Source: VRUE01 sp963708115
GTDB taxonomy: Bacteria > Actinomycetota > Thermoleophilia > Solirubrobacterales > 70-9
Assembly (NCBI GenBank): GCA_963708115.1
Contig: CAVPRX010000002.1
Span: forward strand, 806,001-870,000
DNA: 64,000 bases
Direction: 5' to 3'
Positions within the stretch are counted from its first letter, which is position 1, and each line of letters begins with the position of its first letter. The notes below the pieces were generated by a model that was not told the DNA's origin, ran no database searches, and saw only the letters and a list, made by a program, of their open reading frames with translations. Shown here piece by piece: positions 46,099 through 54,123 of the stretch. The translations under genes and the position numbers were made by a program.

Positions 46099-47675
46099 AG
46101 GTCCTGGTCAAGGAGAAGATCGCCGACTCCGGCGTCGATCTGCTGCGCGAGAGCTTCGACGTCGACCTCGGCCTCGAGATGTCCGATGAGGAGCTGCGCG
46201 AGGCGATCGGCTCCTACGACGCGATCCTGGTCCGCTCGGCGACCCAGGTGACTCCCGAGCTGATCGAGCGCGCCGACAACCTCAAAGTCATCGGGCGGGC
46301 CGGTACGGGCGTCGACAACGTCGACATCCCGGCCGCGACGAGGCGCGGGATCGTCGTCGCCAACGCGCCCGAATCGAACTCGGTGGCAGCGGCGGAGCAC
46401 ACGCTGGCACTGATGCTCTCCCTCTGTCGCAACGTGCCGAGGGCACACGCTTCGCTGATCGGCGGTGCCTGGGAGCGGCCCAAGTTCAAGGGAACGGAGC
46501 TCTACGGCAAGACGCTCGGCGTCGTCGGCTTCGGCCGCATCGGCCAGCTCGTCGCCAAACGCGCCCAGGCCTTCGAGATGGACGTCGTCGCCTTCGACAA
46601 GTTCGTCTCGGCGGAGCGCTTCCGCGAGCTCGGCGTCGAGGGCGTCGAGGAGCTGAGCGAGTTGCTGGGCCGCGCCGACATCGTCACGTTGCACGTGCCG
46701 AAGACGCCGGACACGATCGACCTGATCGACGCCGAGGCGATCGCGGCGATGAAGGACGGCGCGCGAGTGGTCAACTGCGCCCGCGGCGAGCTGGTCGACC
46801 TCGACGCCGTGCTGGCCGGGCTCGAATCGGGCAAGCTGGGCGGCGCCGCGCTCGACGTCTTCCCCGCGGAGCCGTTCACCGAGCACCCGCTCTTCGGCCG
46901 CGACGACGTCGTCGTCACCCCGCACCTGGGCGCCTCGACGGCGGAGGCGCAGGACCGTGCGGGCGTGGTCACGGCCGAACAGGTGATCGCGGCGTTGAGC
47001 GGCGGCGTCGTCACCAACGCGGTCAACATCGCCGCCGTCCGCCCGGAGGAGATGGAGGCCTTGGCGCCGTTCGTGCCGCTCTGCGAAAAGCTCGGCCGCC
47101 TTGCCCAGGGCCTGGGCGATGGCTCGATCGGCGGCGTCTCGGTCGAATTCCGCGGCCGTATCGCCTCCCACGACACGCGCCTGCTCGGGATCGCGGTCTT
47201 GGTCGGCATCCTCTCCGGGCACACCGAGGAGCCGGTCAACCTCGTCAACGCGCCCCAGATGGCAGAGGAGCGCGGGATCGACCTGGTCGAGACCAAGGAC
47301 GGTGGTTCCAAGGACTTCACCGAGCTGATCACGGTGCGGCTCGGCTCGGGCGAGGACGCGGTCGAGGTTTCCGGCACCGGGGTCGGGCCGCGCAACGAGC
47401 CCTACCTGGTCTCCGTTCTCGGCGAGAGCTTCTACCTGCCCTTCGCCGAACACCTCGCAGTCTTCAGCTACGCCGACCGGCCAGGAATGATCGGCAGGGT
47501 CGGAACGATGTTCGGCGAGGAGGGCGTCAACATCATCTCCGCTGCGGTCGGCGCCGAGCCGGGCGGGGAGCGCGCGGTGATGGCGCTGACCACCGACGCC
47601 CCGGTGCGGGCCGAGACGATCGCCAAGATCCTCGAGCTCGACGGTTTCTCGATCGGTCGCTCAGTAGATCTCTAG
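46095..47675 (+). CDS. serA: D-3-phosphoglycerate dehydrogenase
   Basis: First enzyme of serine synthesis, 526 residues, the long actinobacterial form. It has the substrate domain (ILVRSATQVTPELI), the NAD-binding motif GVVGFGRIGQLVAKRA, the catalytic Arg/Glu/His set (NCARGELVD, DVFPAEP, TPHLGASTAEAQDR), an allosteric substrate-binding insert, and a C-terminal ACT domain (VFSYADRPGMIGRVGTMFGEEGVNI) that senses serine. The GTG start overlaps the serC stop (GTGA). It is the first intact gene after the damaged stretch. Confidence 0.96.
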   Translation: MKVLVKEKIADSGVDLLRESFDVDLGLEMSDEELREAIGSYDAILVRSATQVTPELIERADNLKVIGRAGTGVDNVDIPAATRRGIVVANAPESNSVAAAEHTLALMLSLCRNVPRAHASLIGGAWERPKFKGTELYGKTLGVVGFGRIGQLVAKRAQAFEMDVVAFDKFVSAERFRELGVEGVEELSELLGRADIVTLHVPKTPDTIDLIDAEAIAAMKDGARVVNCARGELVDLDAVLAGLESGKLGGAALDVFPAEPFTEHPLFGRDDVVVTPHLGASTAEAQDRAGVVTAEQVIAALSGGVVTNAVNIAAVRPEEMEALAPFVPLCEKLGRLAQGLGDGSIGGVSVEFRGRIASHDTRLLGIAVLVGILSGHTEEPVNLVNAPQMAEERGIDLVETKDGGSKDFTELITVRLGSGEDAVEVSGTGVGPRNEPYLVSVLGESFYLPFAEHLAVFSYADRPGMIGRVGTMFGEEGVNIISAAVGAEPGGERAVMALTTDAPVRAETIAKILELDGFSIGRSVDL

Positions 47676-47695
47676 CGCGAGGTAGGCTCCACGCA

Positions 47696-48730
47696 ATGAA
47701 GGCGGTGGTGCTGACAGGGACGGGCGGCTACGACGTGCTCCAGGTGCAGGAGCGCCCCGACCCGCCGGTCGGTCCCGGAGAGATCCGGATCGCGGTCAAG
47801 GCCGCGGGAATCAACTTTGCCGACACGATGGCCCGCGTCGGCCTCTACCCGGACGCGCCGAAGCCACCGTGCGTTCTCGGCTACGAGGTGGCGGGGGAGG
47901 TCGAGTCGGTCGGCGACGGCGTGACCGAGTTCCAGGTCGGCGACCGGGTCGTCGGTGGCACCCGCTTCGGCGGTCAGGCCGAGTTGGTGACCGTTCCCGA
48001 GGCGCAGGCGTTTGCGCTGCCCGCCGACCTCAGCTTCGAGCAGGGAGCAGCCATCCCCGTCAACTACGGCACCGCCTATGCGGCGCTGATCCTGATGGGC
48101 AGCCTGCGCAAGGGCGATCGTGTCCTGATCCATGCCGCAGCGGGCGGAGTGGGGATCTCAGCGACGCAGATCGCCCGCAACGCCGGTGCGGAGATCTTCG
48201 GCACGGCGTCGCCGTCCAAGCACGAGGCGATACGCGCCCAAGGAGTCGATCACCCGATCGACTACCGCTCCCAGGATTTCGAGGCGGAGACGATGCGGAT
48301 CACCGGCGGTGAAGGCGTGGACCTGGTGATCGACGCGCTCGGTCCCACCTCTTTCCGCAAGGACTACCGCCTGCTTCGGTCGGGGGGACGGATGGTCATG
48401 TACGGGCTCTCCGAGGGCACCACGGACGGCAAGCGGAACATCGCCGCGATGTTGAAGAGCCTGATCTCGATGCCGAGCGCGACGATGCCCTGGTGGAAGA
48501 GCCTGTTGATCATGAACGAGAACAAAGGGGTCTTCGGCCTCAACATGCTCAAGTGGTGGGACGCCGAGGGCAGCCTCGACCGGGTGCTCGACCCGCTGAC
48601 CGAGGACCTGGAGGCAGGCAAGCTCGAGCCCGTCCTCGCCGAGGCGTTCCCCTTCGAGCGCGCCGGAGACGCACATAAATTCATCGCCGAGCGCCGCAAC
48701 GTCGGCAAGGTTGTGCTGTTTCCTAAATAG
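47696..48730 (+). CDS. Zinc-independent MDR quinone oxidoreductase
   Basis: A 344-residue medium-chain reductase of the quinone oxidoreductase/VAT-1 type. It has the N-terminal GroES-like domain (GPGEIRIAVKAAGINFADTMARVG, GYEVAGEVESVGDG), the nucleotide-binding region (VLIHAAAGGVGISATQIARNAG) and the C-terminal end RNVGKVVLFPK. The Cys and His residues that bind catalytic zinc in alcohol dehydrogenases are absent. It may reduce quinones or enones with NADPH. It follows serA by 20 bp on the same strand. Confidence 0.88.
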   Translation: MKAVVLTGTGGYDVLQVQERPDPPVGPGEIRIAVKAAGINFADTMARVGLYPDAPKPPCVLGYEVAGEVESVGDGVTEFQVGDRVVGGTRFGGQAELVTVPEAQAFALPADLSFEQGAAIPVNYGTAYAALILMGSLRKGDRVLIHAAAGGVGISATQIARNAGAEIFGTASPSKHEAIRAQGVDHPIDYRSQDFEAETMRITGGEGVDLVIDALGPTSFRKDYRLLRSGGRMVMYGLSEGTTDGKRNIAAMLKSLISMPSATMPWWKSLLIMNENKGVFGLNMLKWWDAEGSLDRVLDPLTEDLEAGKLEPVLAEAFPFERAGDAHKFIAERRNVGKVVLFPK

Positions 48731-48765
48731 ACGCTCCGACCCGATCGGCGGCGGGGACGACTCAC

Positions 48766-49323
48766 ATGAAGAAGCTCCTACTCATCTCGTTCGCCCTTCT
48801 GGCGCTACTGGCGCCCGGCTCCGCGTTGGCGACCGAAAAGACCTACACGGTGCTGCTCGCCGGTGGCGATGAAGCGAACTCGATCAAGATCTGGCTCAGC
48901 CCGGATGGGCGCGAATTCGTAATCGACTCGCTCGTGCAGCTCGAAGTCGGCGGCTCGGTCTGCACGCACCCCGAAGACAACCCGAACGAGCTGGTCTGCG
49001 CCGCGCCCTCGATCGCCGGCTTCGAAGTCAACTCCGGTGCCGGCGACGATCGCGTTTCGGTAGCCAAGGACATCACCGTGCCGGTGACCATGCGGGGAGG
49101 CGCCGGCGACGACTTCCTGCTTGGCGGGGGAGGCCCGGACAAGCTGATCGGCGGCCAGGGCAACGACCGCCTGATCGGCTGGCGCGGCGATGACGTGCTC
49201 TACGGCGGGCCCGGCGACGACGTGCTGATCGGCGGCCCAGGCAACGACGTCCTGAGGGGCGGCCTGGGAGAAGATCGGCTCATCGACGGACCGGGCGGCG
49301 ACAGCGTGCACGCGCAGTACTGA
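48766..49323 (+). CDS. Secreted RTX-like calcium-binding repeat protein
   Basis: A 185-residue exported protein with a signal peptide (KKLLLISFALLALLAPGSALA) and, from about residue 88, at least seven nonapeptide GGxGxDxLx-type repeats (GAGDDRVSV, GGAGDDFLL, GGQGNDRLI, GGPGDDVLI, GGPGNDVLR) forming a calcium beta-roll. No enzymatic domain is attached. Small proteins of this kind are common in soil actinobacteria; the role is unknown. It converges on the MFS gene, whose stop lies 8 bp away. Confidence 0.8.
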   Translation: MKKLLLISFALLALLAPGSALATEKTYTVLLAGGDEANSIKIWLSPDGREFVIDSLVQLEVGGSVCTHPEDNPNELVCAAPSIAGFEVNSGAGDDRVSVAKDITVPVTMRGGAGDDFLLGGGGPDKLIGGQGNDRLIGWRGDDVLYGGPGDDVLIGGPGNDVLRGGLGEDRLIDGPGGDSVHAQY

Positions 49324-49331
49324 ACCGCAGG

Positions 49332-50693
49332 TCAGCCGGCTTCGCGCGTAGCGCGAGACCCGACCAGCCGCCCGCCGACGAAGAACAGCGCGATCAGGAA
49401 GCCGACCAGGGACAGCGCCGCGTCGAGACGGAAGGCAGCCTGGATGCCGTCGACGAACGATTCCTGAGCGGAGAAGATCGTCGTCGTCAGGCCAAGTCCG
49501 ATCGCGCCGCCGGCGATCTGGCACATGTAGAGGATCCCGCCGGCGAGGCTGCTCTGCGATTCGTCGACGGAGGTGACCCCTGCCGTCGTCGCGGTGGGGT
49601 AGAAGCTGCCGATGCCGATGCCGAGCACGAACATTCCCGGGACCAGGGCCGCGTAGCCGGAGCTTTCGGTGACCTGCGAGAAGAGGAACGGGGCGATCGT
49701 GATGCAGGCCGCGCCGACCACGGCCAGCGGCTTCGCCCCGAGCCGGTTGTAGAGCGGGCCGGCGATGAAGGAGACGACGGCGAAGGTGGCGAGGAAGGGC
49801 AGTACCCCGACGCCGGCATCCAGCGGCGAGTAGTCGAGGTGCTTCTGCATGAACTGCGGCAGGTAGAGCAGCGCCGCGAAGAAGGTCGCGGACATCAGCG
49901 TGATCGCCACGCAGGAGGCGCGAAAGCTCTCGTTGCTCATCACCGCCCGTGGAACCAGGGCGTTCATCCCGGCCCTGCGCTCGATCCGGACGAAGGCGAC
50001 GATCAGGATCGCGGCCAGCGCCAGCATTGCCAGGACTTTCGGATCCCCCCAACCCCAGTCGTCGACCTGGTCGAGCGCGATCAGGAGCGATACCAAGCCG
50101 ATCGAGATCGTCGAGATCCCCGGGTAGTCGATGCGCTGCTCCGCCACTTCGGGCTCCTTCACCTTGACCAGGTAGTAGGTGACGAGCACGGCGAAGGCGG
50201 CGATCGGCACGTTGAGGAAGAAGATCCAGCGCCAGCTCAGCGCGTCGGTGAGGACGCCGCCGATGAGCGGGCCGATCGCGTTGCCGAGCCCGGCCGCGCC
50301 GAGGATGATGCCGCCGGCGAGCCCGGCCTTCTCGCTGGGCAGCAGCTCGAAGGTCATGCCGAGGATCGCCGGCCACATCAGCGCCCCGCCGATGCCCATC
50401 ACGACGCGGGTCGCGATCAGCCAGGTCTCCGTCTGCGCGGCGCCGCCCAACGCCGACATCGAGGCGAAGATCGCGGTGCCGAGGAAGAAGGCGCGGCGGC
50501 GGCCGAACATGTCGGCAAGGCGCCCACCGGTGACGATCATCACCCCGAAGGTGAGGGCGTAGGCGTTGACCACCCACTGGATCGTGCTGACGTTGGTGTC
50601 GAAGTCCTTCTCCATCGTCGGGATGGCGACGTTGATCGCGGAGAAGTCGTTGGCGATGACAAGCACGCTCATGCTCATCGCCAGCAGCGCCAA
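49332..50693 (-). CDS. MFS drug exporter, DHA2 (EmrB/QacA) family
   Basis: A 453-residue proton-coupled exporter with about 14 membrane helices. Helix 1 carries the antiporter-like start VLVIANDFSAINVAIPTMEKDF, the A motif region is GGRLADMFGRRRAFFLG, and motif C-like VMGIGGALMWPAILGM follows. The substrate cannot be told. It diverges from leuA; only 58 bp separate its start from the leuA leader peptide. Confidence 0.85.
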   Translation of the reverse strand: MALLAMSMSVLVIANDFSAINVAIPTMEKDFDTNVSTIQWVVNAYALTFGVMIVTGGRLADMFGRRRAFFLGTAIFASMSALGGAAQTETWLIATRVVMGIGGALMWPAILGMTFELLPSEKAGLAGGIILGAAGLGNAIGPLIGGVLTDALSWRWIFFLNVPIAAFAVLVTYYLVKVKEPEVAEQRIDYPGISTISIGLVSLLIALDQVDDWGWGDPKVLAMLALAAILIVAFVRIERRAGMNALVPRAVMSNESFRASCVAITLMSATFFAALLYLPQFMQKHLDYSPLDAGVGVLPFLATFAVVSFIAGPLYNRLGAKPLAVVGAACITIAPFLFSQVTESSGYAALVPGMFVLGIGIGSFYPTATTAGVTSVDESQSSLAGGILYMCQIAGGAIGLGLTTTIFSAQESFVDGIQAAFRLDAALSLVGFLIALFFVGGRLVGSRATREAG

Positions 50694-50751
50694 AATGGTG
50701 GTGCGATCCAGCCTTGCGATCCGGGCAGCCTACGCTAAGCTGGAGCGGCGA

Positions 50752-50811
50752 ATGACGCACCGCTTCGACAGCCTCGCGCTACTCCTTCTCCTCCCCCTTC
50801 GGGGGGAATAG
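50752..50811 (+). CDS. leuL: Leucine-rich leader peptide for leuA (attenuator)
   Basis: A 19-codon ORF reading MTHRFDSLALLLLLPLRGE, with 7 of its 19 residues leucine, five of them consecutive, just upstream of leuA. GGAG at 50742-50745 is a good ribosome site 6 bases before the ATG. The end of the ORF forms a stem with a UUCG tetraloop (50792-50807, CCCCC/GGGGG), and a second stem (GCGGC/GCCGC, 50818-50833) lies before the leuA ribosome site. Ribosome stalling at Leu codons when leucyl-tRNA is short would change which hairpins form. No terminator U tract is obvious, so control could be at translation or by Rho. Confidence 0.75.
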   Translation: MTHRFDSLALLLLLPLRGE

Positions 50812-50877
50812 CGCTGGGCGGCGCGATAGCCGCGAGAGACAGAGGTCATTCGAAAGCACTGGAGAAGGAGGAACGTC
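50812..50877 (+). promoter_or_regulatory. leuA leader region with hairpin and strong ribosome site
   Basis: Sixty-six bases between leader peptide and leuA. They contain the second hairpin (50818-50833) and a strong Shine-Dalgarno AAGGAGG (50865-50871) seven bases before the GTG start. Confidence 0.6.
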
Positions 50878-52476
50878 GTGAGCACCAGCCCGAGTACCGC
50901 ATCCGACGCAAATCGCGTCCACATCTTTGACACCACCCTGCGCGATGGCGAGCAGTCGCCGGGCATCTCGCTGAACACCGCGGAGAAGGTCGAGATCGCC
51001 CAGCAGCTGGCGCGGCTCGGCGTCGACGTGATCGAGGCCGGCTTCCCGATCACCTCACCCGGGGATTTCGAGGCCGTCGAGGCGATCTCGCGACAGGTGG
51101 AGGGACCGGTGATCTGCGGACTCGCCCGAACCCACAAGGCCGATATCGACGCCGCCTGGGGGGCCATTCGGGATGCCGACCGCCCGCGCATCCACACCTT
51201 CATCTCGACCTCTGACATCCACATAGAGCACCAGCTGCAGACCGACCGCGAGGACGTCAAGGGGCAGGCCCGTGCCGCTGTGACCCTGGCCAAGTCCTAC
51301 TGCGAGGACGTCGAGTTCTCGCCGATGGACGCGACCCGCGCCGACATCGAGTTCACCGCGGAGGTCTGCGCAATCGCGGTCGAGGAGGGGGCGACCGTGG
51401 TCAACATCCCCGACACCGTCGGCTACACGACTCCGGAGGAGTACGCGGACTACTTCCGCCGCCTCTACGAGCTGGTCCCAAGCCTGCGCGACGTTGAGAT
51501 CTCGGTCCACTGTCACGACGACCTCGGCCTGGCCGTCGCCAACTCCTACGCCGGTTTGCTGGCCGGCGCCCGGCAGGTCGAGTGTGCGGTCAACGGGATC
51601 GGCGAGCGCGCCGGTAACTGTTCGCTGGAGGAGATCGTGATGCTGATCAAGACCAGGGAGGACGTGCACGGGCTCTCGACCGGTCTCAATACTCGCGAGC
51701 TGGCCCGCACCAGCCGCATGGTCTCCCGTCTCACCGGTTACGCGATCCAGCCCAACAAGGCGATCGTCGGCCGCAACGCGTTCGCCCACGAGTCCGGCAT
51801 CCACCAGGACGGGGTGCTCAAGGAGCGCACCACCTACGAGATCATGGACGCGACCGAAGTCGGCCTGGAGTCAAACTCGCTCGTGTTGGGCAAGCACTCG
51901 GGCCGCCACGCGCTGCGCGACGCCCTGGAGCAGCTCGGCTTCAAGATCGAGGGCAACGCGCTCAACGCCGCCTTCAAGCGCTTCAAGGAGATAGCCGACC
52001 GCAAGAAGCAGGTCACCGCGCTCGATCTGGAGGCGATCGTCTCCGACGAGATGCGCGAGCGCGCCGACGCCCACGAGCTGGCCTGGTTCGAGGTCGAGGC
52101 GGGGTCGCGACGCGAGCCGCTGGCCCGCGTCGCCGTCACCCTGCCTTCCGGCGAGGAGGTGGTGGGCGAGTCGGGCGGCGACGGCCCGGTCGACGCGATC
52201 TTCCACGCGATCCAGAAGGCCGCCGGCACCGAGTGCGAGCTGCGCCAGTACACGGTCGAGGCGGTGACCGGGGGAGAGGACGCCCTCGGTCAGGTCACGG
52301 TGATGCTGCGCGCCGCCGGACGCCTGGCGACCGGCCAGGGGGTGGCCACCGACATCCTCGAGGCCTCGGCCAGGGCCTACGTGCGAGCGCTTTCGAACGC
52401 ACTAGAGGGCGCCGCGATCCGCGAGGCCGAGGCAGCAACCGCCGAGGCCGCGGTCGAACGCACGCCGGGTCCATAA
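50878..52476 (+). CDS. leuA: 2-Isopropylmalate synthase
   Basis: Condenses acetyl-CoA with 2-ketoisovalerate, the first committed step to leucine; 532 residues. The DRE-TIM barrel begins with FDTTLRDGEQSPGISL and has the metal ligands in HCHDDLGLAVANS and NGIGERAGN. The C-terminal LeuA allosteric domain (from about residue 390, ending before AEAAVERTPGP) is the leucine feedback site. The GTG start follows AAGGAGG. It is preceded by a leucine-rich leader peptide, so both transcription or translation and enzyme activity would respond to leucine. Confidence 0.96.
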   Translation: MSTSPSTASDANRVHIFDTTLRDGEQSPGISLNTAEKVEIAQQLARLGVDVIEAGFPITSPGDFEAVEAISRQVEGPVICGLARTHKADIDAAWGAIRDADRPRIHTFISTSDIHIEHQLQTDREDVKGQARAAVTLAKSYCEDVEFSPMDATRADIEFTAEVCAIAVEEGATVVNIPDTVGYTTPEEYADYFRRLYELVPSLRDVEISVHCHDDLGLAVANSYAGLLAGARQVECAVNGIGERAGNCSLEEIVMLIKTREDVHGLSTGLNTRELARTSRMVSRLTGYAIQPNKAIVGRNAFAHESGIHQDGVLKERTTYEIMDATEVGLESNSLVLGKHSGRHALRDALEQLGFKIEGNALNAAFKRFKEIADRKKQVTALDLEAIVSDEMRERADAHELAWFEVEAGSRREPLARVAVTLPSGEEVVGESGGDGPVDAIFHAIQKAAGTECELRQYTVEAVTGGEDALGQVTVMLRAAGRLATGQGVATDILEASARAYVRALSNALEGAAIREAEAATAEAAVERTPGP

Positions 52477-52538
52477 AAGTCACACATTCCTTAGACGCTG
52501 CGCGCCACCCGTGACGCCCGAGGTGTCACGGTGGCGGC

Positions 52539-53498
52539 ATGCCCGCCGAGACCGCAAAAACCCTTGTTCAGGACGGGTTTTTGCGGTCTCGCGGGGATGA
52601 TCGCTGGTTGGCGGAGTTGGCCGGCGCGCAGTATGGGGTCGTGGGACGCGGACAGCTTCTGGAGCGGGGGCTGACGGACGAAGCGATTGAGGGCCGGCTC
52701 CGCGCTGGGCGCCTGCATCGTCTAAACGCCGGCGTTTACGCGACCGGACACCGGGTGATATCGAGAGAGGGTCAGTGGATGGCGGCGGTGCTTGCGTCAG
52801 GCCCCGAAGCGGCCTTGAGCCACTGGTCAGCGGCCGCGTTTTGGATGATCCGCCCCAACTCGCGCTCGATCATCGACGTCACCACCCCACGGAAGAGCCG
52901 CTCCTGGGACGGTATCCGTCGCCACCACAAAGCCCTACCCACCGACGAGGTCACAGTTGAGGAGAAGATTCCGGTGACTACGGTCCCTCGGACCATCCTC
53001 GATCTCGCCGCCACCGAGTCAGCCGACGTCGTTGGGAACCTCCTGCGCGAGAGCGAATATCGCCAGCTCCACGACCGGCTCTCACTGTGGGATCTGGTGG
53101 ACCGCTATCCGGGCAGGCGAAGAGTACGCAAAGTGCGGGCTGCACTGGAGCGGCTAAAGGAAGAGCCCTCCGGTCACAAGCGCAGCCGCCTCGAGGAACG
53201 CTTCGCCCCCTTTCTCCGCCGTCACCAGCTGCCTCAACCTCGCTTCAACGACTGGATTCTCTTAGGAGGCAAGCGCTACCAGGTCGACTGCCACTGGCCG
53301 GGAACCGACCAGATCGTCGAGCTCGACGGCTGGCAGGGACACGGCACTCGCACCGCCTTTCGCGAAGACCGCGCGCGCGACAGGGCATTGAGAGTCGCCG
53401 GCTACTCGGTCACGCGGCTCACGTGGAATCAACTCGAAGACGAACCCGAGGCGATTGCTTCCGACCTGCGCGCTTTGCTTGAATACAAGCGTCCGTGA
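52539..53498 (+). CDS. AbiEi-like antitoxin domain fused to DUF559 nuclease-like domain
   Basis: A 319-residue protein. Residues about 20-75 match the AbiEi-type winged-helix region (WLAELAGAQYGVVGRGQLLERG, LRAGRLHRLNAGVYATGH), and the middle resembles the rest of that family (TVPRTILDLAA). The C-terminal 100 residues are a DUF559/Vsr-like restriction-fold domain (RYQVDCHWPGTDQIVELDGWQGH...FREDRARDRALRVAGYSVTRLTW), with the Asp/Glu pattern of PD-(D/E)XK enzymes. There is no AbiEii toxin partner nearby, so it may not be a toxin-antitoxin gene. This fusion type is frequent in actinobacteria; the role is unknown. Confidence 0.75.
   Translation: MPAETAKTLVQDGFLRSRGDDRWLAELAGAQYGVVGRGQLLERGLTDEAIEGRLRAGRLHRLNAGVYATGHRVISREGQWMAAVLASGPEAALSHWSAAAFWMIRPNSRSIIDVTTPRKSRSWDGIRRHHKALPTDEVTVEEKIPVTTVPRTILDLAATESADVVGNLLRESEYRQLHDRLSLWDLVDRYPGRRRVRKVRAALERLKEEPSGHKRSRLEERFAPFLRRHQLPQPRFNDWILLGGKRYQVDCHWPGTDQIVELDGWQGHGTRTAFREDRARDRALRVAGYSVTRLTWNQLEDEPEAIASDLRALLEYKRP
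52547..52591. repeat. Perfect hairpin at the start of the AbiEi-DUF559 gene
   Basis: Seventeen-bp perfect arms (52547-52563 and 52575-52591, CGAGACCGCAAAAACCC type) with an 11-base loop, 3-18 codons into the annotated gene. A second stem with a one-base bulge (about 52505-52534, CCACC.GTGAC) sits just before the ATG. They could end leuA transcription or block translation of the downstream gene. Confidence 0.65.
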
Positions 53499-53512
53499 TA
53501 ACGTACGCTCCG

Positions 53513-54121
53513 ATGACGACCGCCTTGAAGACCATCTCGTCCGACCCCCTTTCCAAAGACCGCGCCACGGTCGGAGCGCGCATCCGTGCCTTGCGCGAGG
53601 CGATGGGGTTCTCCTTGCGTGACCTTGCCGAGCGCAGCGGGGTCAGCGCGCCGATGCTCTCACAGGTCGAGCGGGGGGAGACGAGCCCGACCCTCGCGGT
53701 CGCCGAGAAGATCGCCGCCGGGCTGGAGCTGACCCTCTCGCAACTGCTGCGCCTCGACGAGGGCGAGCACGTCGCGATCAGCCGCGCTGGCGAGCGCCGC
53801 CGCTATGAGCGCGGCGGGCACCGCTTCGAGGAGCTGACGCCGCCGCTGCCGGGTCAGCGCGCCGACGTCTCCCTGCACACCTTGAAAGCCGGCGCGACGA
53901 CCGGCGGGCCGGACGATCCGCCGATGCACGAGCCGGGCAGCCGCGAGACCGCCGTCGTCCTGACTGGCGTGCTGGCGCTGACCGTCGACGGCACCCGCCA
54001 CGAGCTGCACGCGGGCGACAGCGTCACCTTCGACGCCGATCTGCCGCACCATTTCGAGAACGATGGCGGGGAGCAGGCACGCTTCCTCGCCGTGATAGCC
54101 GCCGGGCTGAGGAGGAGCTGA
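53513..54121 (+). CDS. XRE-family regulator with C-terminal cupin domain
   Basis: A 202-residue regulator: HTH_3 domain (VGARIRALREAMGFSLRDLAERSGVS...QVERGETSPTLAVAEKIA) followed by a small-molecule-binding cupin (about residues 115-195, MHEPGSRETAVVLTGVLALTVDG, GDSVTFDADLPHHFEN). Such proteins control amino acid, sugar or stress genes. It precedes leuC by 2 bp on the same strand, so it is likely co-transcribed with leuCD and may regulate them. I prefer the ATG at 53513 over a GTG 18 bases upstream. Confidence 0.87.
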   Translation: MTTALKTISSDPLSKDRATVGARIRALREAMGFSLRDLAERSGVSAPMLSQVERGETSPTLAVAEKIAAGLELTLSQLLRLDEGEHVAISRAGERRRYERGGHRFEELTPPLPGQRADVSLHTLKAGATTGGPDDPPMHEPGSRETAVVLTGVLALTVDGTRHELHAGDSVTFDADLPHHFENDGGEQARFLAVIAAGLRRS

Positions 54122-54123
54122 CG

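Noticed and set aside
44526..47675. Apparent 1049-residue SerC-SerA fusion
   Set aside because: Produced by frame breaks in serC; the true serC stop and serA GTG overlap at 46095-46098.
52539..53498. Complete type IV toxin-antitoxin system
   Set aside because: Only the AbiEi-like domain is present, fused to DUF559; no AbiEii nucleotidyltransferase gene is adjacent.
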